Assembly: GCA_944326945.1 (NCBI GenBank)
Contig: CALVFY010000005.1
Span: 49,790-113,789 of the forward strand
Length of the DNA stretch: 64,000 nucleotides
Origin: an uncultured Rikenellaceae bacterium
GTDB lineage: Bacteria > Bacteroidota > Bacteroidia > Bacteroidales > Rikenellaceae
Direction: 5' to 3'
Shown here: piece by piece, positions 7,978 through 15,978 of the stretch
Layout of the letters: each line of letters begins with the position of its first letter
Numbering within the stretch: the stretch's first letter is position 1
The notes under the pieces: generated by a model
The model's input: only the letters and a program-made list of their open reading frames with translations
What the model was told of the DNA's origin: nothing
Databases searched by the model: none
Made by a program: the position numbers and the translations under genes

Positions 7978-8022
7978 AAAAAAGGGACGGCGATCTTTGG
8001 GGATTGCCGTCTTTTTTGTGCT
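7978..8022 (+). terminator. Terminator after the FKBP gene
   Basis: GACGGCGAT and ATTGCCGTC pair around TTTGGGG, followed by CTTTTTTGTG; an A-run precedes the stem. Confidence 0.8.
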
Positions 8023-8029
8023 TTTTTGT

Positions 8030-8037
8030 TACCTTTG
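8030..8037 (+). promoter_or_regulatory. -7 promoter element of the cyclophilin gene
   Basis: TACCTTTG, exact TAnnTTTG, immediately after the FKBP terminator and 38 nt before the ATG at 8076. Confidence 0.55.
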
Positions 8038-8075
8038 TAAGGAAATAACCGATTGTGAAAAAAATCTTTTGATCT

Positions 8076-8513
8076 ATGAAATATGCATTGATAAGCACCG
8101 AAAAGGGTGATATGAAAGCCGAACTCTACGAGAAGGAGACTCCGGGTACGGTGGCTAACTTTATTAAACTGGCCCAGAGCGGTTTTTATGATGGCCTGAC
8201 CTTTCACCGTGTTATCCCCGATTTCGTGATTCAGGGAGGATGTCCGCTGGGGACGGGAGCCGGTGGTCCCGGTTATACGATCAAGTGCGAGACTTCTGCC
8301 CCTCGGCAGTATCACGATCGGGGAGTGTTGTCGATGGCTCACCGGGGAAAGGATACCGGAGGTTCCCAATTCTTTATTTGTCATAATCGTCAGAATACGG
8401 CTCATCTGGATGGCGTTCATACGGCTTTCGGCAAGGTAGTCGAAGGACTCGAGGTGATCGATGCGATTCGGCAGGGCGATCTGATTCTGAGTATCAAAAT
8501 AGTGGAAGAGTAA
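8076..8513 (+). CDS. Cyclophilin-type peptidyl-prolyl isomerase (cytoplasmic)
   Basis: 145 residues with no signal peptide, so probably cytoplasmic. Cyclophilin motifs: [33 protein letters not shown] (active-site Arg and Gln), [19 protein letters not shown] and [15 protein letters not shown]. It catalyses cis-trans isomerisation of X-Pro bonds. It is followed after 15 nt by the DUF3127 gene and may be cotranscribed with it. Confidence 0.93.
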   Translation: MKYALISTEKGDMKAELYEKETPGTVANFIKLAQSGFYDGLTFHRVIPDFVIQGGCPLGTGAGGPGYTIKCETSAPRQYHDRGVLSMAHRGKDTGGSQFFICHNRQNTAHLDGVHTAFGKVVEGLEVIDAIRQGDLILSIKIVEE

Positions 8514-8528
8514 AAACATGTAACGTAT

Positions 8529-8945
8529 ATGGAACTGGATGTTGTTGTAGTCAAGGTATTGGAACCGGTACGGGGTGTGAGCGCCAAAGGCGAATGGGTG
8601 CGTCAGGAGGTGGTGTTCGAACAGCCCAACGATTTCAACCGTAAGGTTTGTATCACTTTTTGGGGCGATCGGGCTCAGGAGGTGGCTTCGATGAAGCCCG
8701 GAGATGCCTATACACTGTCGGTGAATGTGGAATCGCGCGAATTCAATAATAAATGGTATACTTCGTTGCAGGCATGGAAGGTGACGCGTAAGGGTACTGA
8801 AGCCGCTGCTCCGGCCGGTTCGCCTGCTCCGTGGGCCTCGGCGGATGCTCCTGCTGCCGCTCCCGTGCGTGATCTGCCCCCGTTGGAAGGAGCTGCAGAA
8901 GGTGGTGCATACAGGGAAGATCCGGTGGATGATCTGCCATTTTAA
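8529..8945 (+). CDS. DUF3127 family protein with an SSB-like C-terminal tail
   Basis: 138 residues. Residues 1-90 match the Bacteroidetes DUF3127 family, a predicted OB-fold related to single-strand binding proteins (WVRQEVVFEQPNDFNRKV, ITFWGDRAQE, SREFNNKWYTSLQAWK). An Ala/Pro-rich linker (95-125) follows, then an acidic end, EDPVDDLPF. That end closely resembles the SSB C-terminal peptide (DDDIPF in E. coli), which recruits replication and repair enzymes. The molecular function is unknown; a nucleic-acid role is inferred from fold and tail. Confidence 0.85.
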   Translation: MELDVVVVKVLEPVRGVSAKGEWVRQEVVFEQPNDFNRKVCITFWGDRAQEVASMKPGDAYTLSVNVESREFNNKWYTSLQAWKVTRKGTEAAAPAGSPAPWASADAPAAAPVRDLPPLEGAAEGGAYREDPVDDLPF

Positions 8946-8974
8946 TAGACGGAGAACTAATTCGATGTGTTGAT

Positions 8975-9841
8975 ATGAAAAAAATATTTCTGACAGTAAT
9001 GGTGTCGTTGGGTGTCTTGTCGCTGCAGGCTCAAAAACCGTTGGAACTGCCGCTCTATCCGAATGGTCCGGCGGAGAGCGCAGGATTCAAAACCGAAGAA
9101 CACTGGGTGGACAGCACCCGGGTGGCCGATGTGCAGAATCCGGTGCTGTATGTTTATCTGCCCGAAAAGTCCAAAGCTACGGGACGTGCCGTGGTGATCT
9201 GTCCCGGAGGAGGGTACTCTCGGTTGGCGATCGAAAAGGAGGGCCATGCCGTAGCACGGTGGATGAGAGAACAGGGTGTTGCGGGAATCGTGTTGAAATA
9301 TCGAATGCCCAACGGACATTATGAAATCCCCTTGAAAGATGCTCAGACGGCTCTTGTAACCGTACGGGGTAAGGCATCCGAGTGGGGAATCGATCCGAAG
9401 AAGGTGGGAATCATGGGTTTTTCGGCCGGAGGACATCTGGCTTCGACCGCTTCGACGCAGTTTACATCGGATGAGAATCGTCCCGATTTTTCGGTGCTGA
9501 TCTATCCCGTGATCACGATGGATGAGACATTTACCCATCGGGGTTCGCGTGAACGCTTGATCGGAAAGGGATACAAGGCCGATTTGGTGGAGCGTTTCTC
9601 GAACGAAAAACAGGTGACGGAGCGGACTCCCACGACATTTATTGCATTGAGTGATGATGATAAAGGGGTGCCGCCGGCCAATAGTGTGGAGTATTATTTG
9701 GCGCTCAAAGCTTGTAAAGTACCCGGCGAGTTGCATATCTATCCTGCGGGAGGACATGGCTGGGGTGGTTTTGGCACTTTGTTTAAGTATGAAACGGAGT
9801 TTCAGACCTCGTTGGCTCGCTGGTTGAAAGAGTTGGAATAG
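8975..9841 (+). CDS. Secreted alpha/beta-hydrolase, acetyl-esterase-like
   Basis: 288 residues with a signal peptide cut after about residue 19 (LSLQAQ). The alpha/beta-hydrolase core has the oxyanion segment VVICPGGGYSRLA and nucleophile elbow GFSAGGH (Ser in GxSxG). A late Asp (ALSDDDKGVPP) and His (AGGHGWGGFG) complete the triad. Relatives are annotated as xylan or carbohydrate acetyl esterases, and the substrate is not evident here. It starts 29 nt after the DUF3127 stop, perhaps by chance. Confidence 0.85.
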   Translation: MKKIFLTVMVSLGVLSLQAQKPLELPLYPNGPAESAGFKTEEHWVDSTRVADVQNPVLYVYLPEKSKATGRAVVICPGGGYSRLAIEKEGHAVARWMREQGVAGIVLKYRMPNGHYEIPLKDAQTALVTVRGKASEWGIDPKKVGIMGFSAGGHLASTASTQFTSDENRPDFSVLIYPVITMDETFTHRGSRERLIGKGYKADLVERFSNEKQVTERTPTTFIALSDDDKGVPPANSVEYYLALKACKVPGELHIYPAGGHGWGGFGTLFKYETEFQTSLARWLKELE

Positions 9842-9877
9842 GATCGGATCTTTTTCCGGTCACCGCATAGAGAATAT

Positions 9878-9915
9878 ACCGCTGCGGACCGTAGGGGCCC
9901 GTGGCGGTTTTTTTA
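9878..9915 (+). terminator. Terminator after the esterase gene
   Basis: ACCGCTGCGGACC pairs, with G-U wobbles, with GGCCCGTGGCGGT, followed by TTTTTTT just before the LysR gene. Confidence 0.65.
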
Positions 9916-9936
9916 TCATGTAGGAGCGAATAGAGT

Positions 9937-10830
9937 ATGGATGATTTTCGGTTACGGGTATTTGTCGAGGTGGCACACCAGTTGAGTTTCACGAAAGCCG
10001 CCCAGGAGTTGTTTGTCTCCCAACCCGCTGTGACCAAGCATATCCAGGAGTTGGAAAACCTGTTTCGGGTACAGCTGTTCGAACGGTCGGGGGGGCGAAT
10101 TACACTGACCGAGGCCGGTAAACTTTTTCTGGCACGGGCCGAGTCGATTCTGGACGGGTATCGCCGACTGAAACTGGAGATGAATCTGCTGACGGACAGT
10201 TTCGACGGGGAGTTGAGGCTCGGGGCGAGCACTACGATCGCCCAGTACCTGCTGCCGGAAGTGATGGCCCGTTACATCGCGCGGTATCCCGACGTGAAAC
10301 TCTCCCTGATGACCGGCAATTCCCGGCAGGTGGAGGAGGCGTTGTCCGACCGGAGGATCGACCTGGGCCTGGTGGAGGGATGCAGTCACCAGCCGGGGTT
10401 GAAGTACATGCGGTTCGCCGACGACGAACTGGTGCTTGTAACCGGTGCGCGCAATGCGGCGGCCCGGGAGGAGATTTCGTTGGAAGAGCTGCTTTCGCTG
10501 CCGCTGGTGTTGCGCGAGACGGGGTCCGGAACGCTCGAGGTGATCGAACAGGCCCTGGCTGCGCATCACGTCCGGTTATCGCAATTGCGAATTCTGTTGC
10601 AGATGGGAACGACCGAGGGCATCAAGTCCTTCCTGGCCGGAAGCGATGCTTATGCCATCGTGTCGGTGGTGGCCGTGGCCCGGGAACTGGCCGAGGGACG
10701 CCTGAGGGTCGTGGAAGTGAACGGGCTGGAACTGAAACGGGAGTTCGCTTTCGTCCATCCCCAGGGGGGAGGTCACGAACTGGCGGAGCACTTCATGCGG
10801 TTCGCCTCGCTGGTGCCCCTGTACGGCTGA
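9937..10830 (+). CDS. LysR-family transcriptional regulator (YeiE-like by context)
   Basis: 297 residues. The N-terminal winged helix (1-60) contains FTKAAQELFVSQPAVTKHIQ and LEN.FRVQLFERSGGRITLT; the substrate-binding domain (about 90-290) opens LRLGASTTIAQYLLPEVMA. In many bacteria, E. coli included, a LysR regulator (YeiE) is encoded beside yeiH, as here, so this is probably its regulator. Third positions are strongly G/C-biased compared with the esterase before it. The effector is unknown; sulfur compounds are suggested only by the neighbour. Confidence 0.9.
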   Translation: MDDFRLRVFVEVAHQLSFTKAAQELFVSQPAVTKHIQELENLFRVQLFERSGGRITLTEAGKLFLARAESILDGYRRLKLEMNLLTDSFDGELRLGASTTIAQYLLPEVMARYIARYPDVKLSLMTGNSRQVEEALSDRRIDLGLVEGCSHQPGLKYMRFADDELVLVTGARNAAAREEISLEELLSLPLVLRETGSGTLEVIEQALAAHHVRLSQLRILLQMGTTEGIKSFLAGSDAYAIVSVVAVARELAEGRLRVVEVNGLELKREFAFVHPQGGGHELAEHFMRFASLVPLYG

Positions 10831-10936
10831 CCGTCGGCGGCGCTGGAGATCGAAGCCTTTCGGCAGGAGGAAAGGTCGATAACCTGCGGTTATGCCGGAT
10901 AACGAAACGGAAGCGGGAAATCTGGGGCGGGGGATG

Positions 10937-10944
10937 TATCTTTG
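10937..10944 (+). promoter_or_regulatory. -7 promoter element of the YeiH-like gene
   Basis: TATCTTTG, exact TAnnTTTG. A possible TTG start at 10942 lies inside this box, which argues for the ATG at 10978 as the true start. Confidence 0.6.
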
Positions 10945-10977
10945 TCCGTGAAAAAAACGGACAAAATCGAATCAGCC

Positions 10978-12012
10978 ATGCTCAGCGAAAAGAAAGGCAA
11001 CACCCTCCACGGTATTCTGCTCATCACCCTTTTCTCCTTTTCTGCGTTTTATATCGCCGAATTTCCCTTCGTGCAGCGCCTGTCGTTCAGTCCGCTGATC
11101 GTCGGGATCATCCTCGGTATGCTCTACGCCAACAGCCTGCGAAACCGGCTGCCCCAGACCTGGGTTCCGGGCATCCTCTTCTGCACGAAACAGGTGTTGC
11201 GTCTGGGAATCGTGCTGTACGGGTTCCGGCTGACGTTCCAGAGCGTCGTGGCCGTAGGGCTGCCCGCGATCCTGATCGACGTGATCGTCGTGGGAGCGAC
11301 GATCGGACTGGGTATTCTCCTGGGGCGCCTGTTGAAGATGGACCGCGACCTCACCCTGCTGACCGCTACCGGGAGCGCCATCTGCGGGGCGGCGGCCGTG
11401 CTGGGGGCCGAACCCGTCGTGAAGAGTGAACCCCACAAGACGGCGGTGGCCGTCTCGACAGTGGTGATTTTCGGAACGCTCTCCATGTTTCTTTATCCGA
11501 TCCTGTACCGGGCGGGCATGCTGGATCTCACCCCCTCCCAGATGGGCATCTATACCGGTTCTACCCTTCATGAAGTGGCTCATGTGGTGGGGGCCGGCAA
11601 TGCGATGGGGACCGAGATCTCGGATTCGGCCGTGATTGTCAAGATGATTCGTGTGATGTTGTTGGCTCCCGTATTGGTGGTTATGGGATTGGTGTTGGCT
11701 CGTTCGACGAAGAGACGCAACGGTGGGCAAAACATGAAGACCGGCAAGATTACGGTTCCCTGGTTTGCATTCGGCTTCCTGGCCGTTATCGGGTTCAATT
11801 CGTTCGATCTGCTTCCGCACGCCGTGGTGAAGGGAATCAATGAACTGGACACTTTCCTGCTGACGATGGCTATGACGGCACTGGGAACCGAAACGAGTAT
11901 CGAAAAGTTCAGGAAGGCGGGGGCGAAACCCTTCCTGTTGGCGGCGCTGCTCTATCTGTGGCTGCTCGGAGGCGGGTACCTGCTGGTGAAATACCTGGCT
12001 CCGGCCGTGTGA
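10978..12012 (+). CDS. YeiH/UPF0324 family membrane protein, putative sulfate/sulfite exporter
   Basis: 344 residues, about ten membrane helices. Family segments visible: PLIVGIILGMLYAN, TKQVLRLGIVLYGFRLTF, TATGSAICGAAAVLGAEPVV, STLHEVAHVVGAGNAMG and TALGTETSIEKFRKAG. The family is annotated as a putative sulfate exporter and has been linked elsewhere to sulfite handling under LysR control. It lies downstream of a LysR gene, the conserved yeiE-yeiH arrangement. It converges with hcp. Confidence 0.88.
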   Translation: MLSEKKGNTLHGILLITLFSFSAFYIAEFPFVQRLSFSPLIVGIILGMLYANSLRNRLPQTWVPGILFCTKQVLRLGIVLYGFRLTFQSVVAVGLPAILIDVIVVGATIGLGILLGRLLKMDRDLTLLTATGSAICGAAAVLGAEPVVKSEPHKTAVAVSTVVIFGTLSMFLYPILYRAGMLDLTPSQMGIYTGSTLHEVAHVVGAGNAMGTEISDSAVIVKMIRVMLLAPVLVVMGLVLARSTKRRNGGQNMKTGKITVPWFAFGFLAVIGFNSFDLLPHAVVKGINELDTFLLTMAMTALGTETSIEKFRKAGAKPFLLAALLYLWLLGGGYLLVKYLAPAV

Positions 12013-12101
12013 CGGTGCCGGAAGGCGCATCTCCTTTGCGGAACGGCCGCGTTCTGGCAGGGGAATGCGGGGAAGTCCGGAGCATATCCGTCTAATCGGT
12101 T

Positions 12102-12133
12102 CACCCCGGCGGAAGAGATTCCGCCGGGGGGTG
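12102..12133. terminator. Hairpin between convergent yeiH-like and hcp genes
   Basis: CACCCCGGCGGAA pairs with TTCCGCCGGGG(GG)TG around GAGA. There is no U-tract; it lies between convergent genes and probably serves both. Confidence 0.45.
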
Positions 12134-12177
12134 ACGATCGTTTCCCGGGACGGACGGGACCGTTTCGTCCGGACGGT

Positions 12178-13866
12178 TCAGACAGTCGGGACGTGCCGTG
12201 CCTTTTTTGTGCTGCGGTCGTCGTTCACCCACTTTTTCAGGTCGTCTTCGGGGGTGGAGACCGAGTTCAGGCCGAACACCTCGCGCAGTACGCGGCGTAC
12301 GTTCGTCGAGAAGAAGGCGGGCAGGGTGGGGCCCAGGTGGATATCCTTGATTCCGAGGCTGAGGAGCGCGAGCACGACGATCACGGCCTTCTGTTCGTAC
12401 CATGCGATGTTGTAGACGATCGGCAGGTCGCTCAGGTGTTCCGCCCCGAGCGTCTCCTTCAGCCGCAGAGCCATGATGGCCAGCGAGTAGCTGTCGTTGC
12501 ACTGGCCGGCGTCCCAGACGCGGGGCAGGCCGTCGATTTCGCCCAGGTTGAGTTTCAGATAGCGGTATTTGGCACATCCGGCCGTGAGGATCACCGTGTC
12601 CTCGGGCAGTTGGAGGGCGAACTCCGTGTAGTATTCGCGCGAGGGCATCCGTCCGTCGCATCCGGCCATGACGACGAATTTTCGGATACGGCCGTCGCGG
12701 AGCGCCTCCGCCACCCGGTCCGACAGTTCGGCCAGCTGGTTGTGGGCGAACCCTCCGGTGACGTATCCCTGTTCGATACGGATCGGGGGAGGACACCGTT
12801 TCGCGTGTTCGATCAGGGCCGAGAAATCTTTCGGTTTGCCGTCCCGTCCTTCCGGAATGTGGGTGAATCCCGGGAAACCCGCCGGCCCGGTCGTGTAGAC
12901 GCGCTCCTTGTAACCCGCTTTCGACAGGGGCGGCACCAGACAGTTGGAGGTGAGCAGGACAGGTCCGTTGAAACTCTCGAATTCCCATGTCTGTTTCCAC
13001 CAGGCATTGCCGTAATTGCCCGCCAGGTGGGAATGCCTGCGCAGTTTCGGATAGAAATGGGCCGGGAGCATCTCTCCGTGGGTATAGATGTCCACGCCCG
13101 TCCCTTCGCTCTGCCGCAGCAGCTCCTCCAGGTCGCGCAGGTCGTGGCCCGAGACGAGAATGCCGGGATTCGTCCGCGTACCGATTTCCACCCGGGTCAT
13201 CGCGGGGTGTCCGTAGGCGGATGTGTTGGCCTTGTCGAGCAGGGCCATGGCCCGCACGCCGCATTCGCCCGTAATGACCACCAGATCGACCAGGTCGGGC
13301 GCCTGGACGTCGGTCCGGCACGTTTCGGCCAGAACCGTCTGCATGGCATCGTACACCTCCGGGTCTTCCATCCCCAGCCGCAGGGCGTGGCAGGCATAGG
13401 CCGCAGCCCCCTTCATGCCGTAGATCGCCAGTTGTTTCAGCGCCCGGACGTCTTCGTCCGCCTCCCGGAGTATGCCGGTCGAGAGCGCCTCTTCCGCATA
13501 GTTTTCCGGTGTGACATGAAGGGTGACCTGGCGGTAGGCGGGCAGGTCGATTCCGTGCTGCCGGGCGGTTCCGGTCAGTCCGTCCTTGAGGGCGAAGGCC
13601 CTCTCCAGCAGGGACATGAGGGCCGCGTCGTCGAAATTGGTGTTGGTGACGGTGGCGAAAAGCGCTTCCGCCACGAAGCGGTCGGCTTCGGAGGAGGAGA
13701 GGCCCTGCCGGTGCAGGGCGTGGTTTATGGCGGAGATACCCTGCACGGCGTAGACCAGCAGGTCCATCAACGCGGCCGTATCGGGGTGTTTGCCGCAGAC
13801 GCCGCGGATCGTGCAGCCCGTGCCGAAGGCGGTCTCCTGGCATTGGTAACAGAACATGTTTCCCAT
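12178..13866 (-). CDS. hcp: Hydroxylamine reductase / hybrid cluster protein
   Basis: 562 residues, class I-II Hcp length. The N-terminal Cys motif (Cys6, 9, 18, 24 in CYQCQETAFGTGC...GVC) binds a cubane cluster. Hybrid-cluster ligands appear in VITGECGVRAMALLDKA, LTSNCLVPP, LTAGCAKYRYLKLN and WDAGQCNDSYS. Hcp reduces hydroxylamine and NO and protects against nitrosative stress; in E. coli it also drives protein S-nitrosation. No Hcr reductase partner is adjacent. A start three codons later (MFCYQC) is equally plausible. Confidence 0.95.
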   Translation of the reverse strand: MGNMFCYQCQETAFGTGCTIRGVCGKHPDTAALMDLLVYAVQGISAINHALHRQGLSSSEADRFVAEALFATVTNTNFDDAALMSLLERAFALKDGLTGTARQHGIDLPAYRQVTLHVTPENYAEEALSTGILREADEDVRALKQLAIYGMKGAAAYACHALRLGMEDPEVYDAMQTVLAETCRTDVQAPDLVDLVVITGECGVRAMALLDKANTSAYGHPAMTRVEIGTRTNPGILVSGHDLRDLEELLRQSEGTGVDIYTHGEMLPAHFYPKLRRHSHLAGNYGNAWWKQTWEFESFNGPVLLTSNCLVPPLSKAGYKERVYTTGPAGFPGFTHIPEGRDGKPKDFSALIEHAKRCPPPIRIEQGYVTGGFAHNQLAELSDRVAEALRDGRIRKFVVMAGCDGRMPSREYYTEFALQLPEDTVILTAGCAKYRYLKLNLGEIDGLPRVWDAGQCNDSYSLAIMALRLKETLGAEHLSDLPIVYNIAWYEQKAVIVVLALLSLGIKDIHLGPTLPAFFSTNVRRVLREVFGLNSVSTPEDDLKKWVNDDRSTKKARHVPTV

Positions 13867-13960
13867 ACTCTTTCGGTTTTTCGGTTCTCCGGGAACAGGT
13901 GCAATTCCCGGGCCAACTCCGAAAGGGCGGTCGTCGGCGAAGGATACGGGGGGATTACTA

Positions 13961-15163
13961 TTACTGGGGACGGCGGACGCCCATGCGAGGGCAGCGCCTG
14001 AACTCCTTGGTGCGGTCGAACAGATAGCGGTAGGTGGTGTGCATCTTGTGCTTGGTGGCGCAGACGTAGTTTTCCACCATGCGCATCATCACGGGGTTGA
14101 AATCGCCGATCCAGGCCAGTTCCAGCGTTTTGTAGTGGACCTCTCCGCGGGCCAGCGCCTGTTCGAAGGCGTGCATCATGCCCGATTCGATCCCTTTGCC
14201 GTGGAATTCGGGCACCACACCGAAGATGACGCCGAAGACGCGGTCGGCCTTCCGCGTGCATTTGAGCATGAAGACGAGCCGCAGCTTGTTCCAGAGGTTC
14301 AGTTTGCCTCCGAAGCGTCCGATCACGCGGTTCAGGTCGGGCACCATGATGAAGAATCCGATCGGTTCGTCGTTGAAGAAGGCGAAGTAGATGAGCTTCT
14401 CGTCGATGATCGGCTTGAGCGACTGCATCAGTCCCTGCGCATGTTCGCGGTCGATCGCCTTGACTCCCGTGAACAGGGCCCACGCCTTGTTGTAGATCAG
14501 CCGGAAGTCGTCGGCCACCTGCTCCAGGTTCTGCTTGCTGATGTGTTCGAACCTGTATCCGGGAGTCTCCTCGAGCCGCTTGACACGCTCGTAGACCGAC
14601 TGGTTGAACTCGCCTACCTTCAGGTTGCGCAGGTAGGTGTGCTGGTTGAAATAGTTCTTGAAACCGTAATTCTCGAAAAGAGCCTTGTAGTAAGGCGGAT
14701 TGTAGGGATTGGCGTAGAGGGGCTGCAGTTCGTAGCCTTCGACGAGCAGGCCCCACCACTGGTCGCGGTCTCCGAAGTTGATCGGGCCGTCCATCGCCTC
14801 CATGCCGCGGGCGGCGAGCCACTCCCGGGCCGCGTCGAAGAGCAGGTCGGCCAGCTCCTGCGAGTCGATCGCCTCGAAGAATCCGCAGCCGCCCGTGGGC
14901 TGTTCGTTGCCGGCGTTGGCCAGCTCCGTGTTGTAGAATGCGGCGATGCGGCCCACCACTTCGCCCTTTCCGTCGCGTGCGATCCAGCGGATCGCCTCCC
15001 CGTCGGCGAACAGTTCGTTGCGGGCGGGGTCGAACCGCGATTCGATGTCGTCGTCCAGCGGACAGACCCAGGCGCGGTTGTTGCGGTAGAGCCGTTTGGG
15101 CAGGTTCAGGAACTCTTTTTTCTGTTGCGGGGTCGAAACCTCTTCGAGCGTATAGGTATTCAT
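13961..15163 (-). CDS. GNAT-like N-acetyltransferase family protein
   Basis: 400 residues from ATG 15163. The Bacteroidetes family is usually annotated as GNAT-fold or hypothetical. Visible segments: an N-terminal half with IARDGKGEVVGRIAAFYNTE (GNAT beta-strand-like) and GPINFGDRDQWWGLLVEGYE, then a second half with FFIMVPDLNRVIGRFGGK and GVVPEFHGKGIESGMMHAF, which resembles the acetyl-CoA binding loop. Substrate unknown. Codons are strongly G/C-ending like the neighbouring hcp. A longer start at 15229 would read through the promoter box at 15188-15195. Confidence 0.75.
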   Translation of the reverse strand: MNTYTLEEVSTPQQKKEFLNLPKRLYRNNRAWVCPLDDDIESRFDPARNELFADGEAIRWIARDGKGEVVGRIAAFYNTELANAGNEQPTGGCGFFEAIDSQELADLLFDAAREWLAARGMEAMDGPINFGDRDQWWGLLVEGYELQPLYANPYNPPYYKALFENYGFKNYFNQHTYLRNLKVGEFNQSVYERVKRLEETPGYRFEHISKQNLEQVADDFRLIYNKAWALFTGVKAIDREHAQGLMQSLKPIIDEKLIYFAFFNDEPIGFFIMVPDLNRVIGRFGGKLNLWNKLRLVFMLKCTRKADRVFGVIFGVVPEFHGKGIESGMMHAFEQALARGEVHYKTLELAWIGDFNPVMMRMVENYVCATKHKMHTTYRYLFDRTKEFRRCPRMGVRRPQ

Positions 15164-15187
15164 GCGGATGATCGGTTTGAAGCGGTA

Positions 15188-15195
15188 CAAAGATA
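15188..15195 (-). promoter_or_regulatory. -7 promoter element of the GNAT-like gene
   Basis: TATCTTTG on the minus strand, 24 nt before the ATG at 15163; supports that start. Confidence 0.55.
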
Positions 15196-15978
15196 GTAAG
15201 AACTCACGTAAAAACGGCCAGATCGGCAAAATAAAGTAAATGGCTGATGCTAAAAAGAGGGTGGTGGAATTTCTCTCCGTACACTCAGTTTACTAAATAG
15301 TTGGAATTGTGAATGGTTAAAAAAAGAGATTACTGCTTATCTGCGCCTGTTTTGTATGGATAATTCTGTAGAAAAACATCGTGGACTGTTTTGATAAGAA
15401 CACTTGTATCTCTTGTTGAACAGTGTAAAGATATGGTATTTTCAATTGTCGGAAAAATATCGGTCTTGGGCGTGTATACCGCCTCAGTGCTGAAATCTGT
15501 CCCTTCACTACGCCGTTTCCAAACGATGAGTGAACAGAGATCAAAAGGGGGGGCGTAAGTATCTTGTCTGGGTTGGGACACCTTACAGGAGATATTATAG
15601 GTTATGGAGCATTCCGAAGAGAAAATAGAAATGGGTAAATCGAAAGTACGTATACTAAGTCAGGAATAAGAGTATTGCGTAGAGGCGGTTACAGAAAATA
15701 TTTACAACAACACCTGAAAAGGCTCCAATCTATACTTTATTTATACGAAGTAATAATTATAACCACTACATTGTAAATTTTATTTGGTCATTCGCCTAAA
15801 TACTAAAAATTTTGGTGAAACTGTCTATGGTGCAGTCTGTAAAATCAAAAGGGAATGTGTTGAATGAATACTTTTACATTGATATGACAAGTTGAGTTTC
15901 TTCTTGTTACTTGTTATGTTTTTATAAAAGGAATCAATTCAGTGAAATATGAGTGATGCAAAAAGCTTTTTTATCGGA
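15196..15978. other. Gene-free A+T-rich border region on the left of the sialic acid locus
   Basis: About 780 bp without an intact gene, much richer in A+T than the GNAT gene beside it. A short minus-strand reading frame at about 15317-15544 looks like the tail of a transposase (separate entry). The remainder (15600-15960) shows no recognisable feature. It marks the junction between core genes and the sialoglycan locus. Confidence 0.6.
15317..15552 (-). pseudogene. Possible ISL3-family transposase C-terminal remnant
   Basis: One minus-strand frame reads VHSSFGNGVVKGQISALRRY, similar to the ISL3-type ending (SNGxVEGQINxLKxxKRxxYGR). A 7-base G-run at 15547-15553 and overlapping frames suggest frameshifts. 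No start, catalytic residues or terminal repeats are preserved. The similarity is short, so the call is tentative. Confidence 0.35.

Noticed and set aside
10942..10977. TTG or GTG start for the YeiH-like protein at 10942 or 10948
   Set aside because: The first lies within the TATCTTTG promoter box and the second at or before the likely transcription start.
12101..14001. Long open frames of 580 and 602 codons overlapping hcp on both strands
   Set aside because: They are by-products of high G+C third positions in hcp; the Cys ligands of Hcp are read only in the accepted frame.
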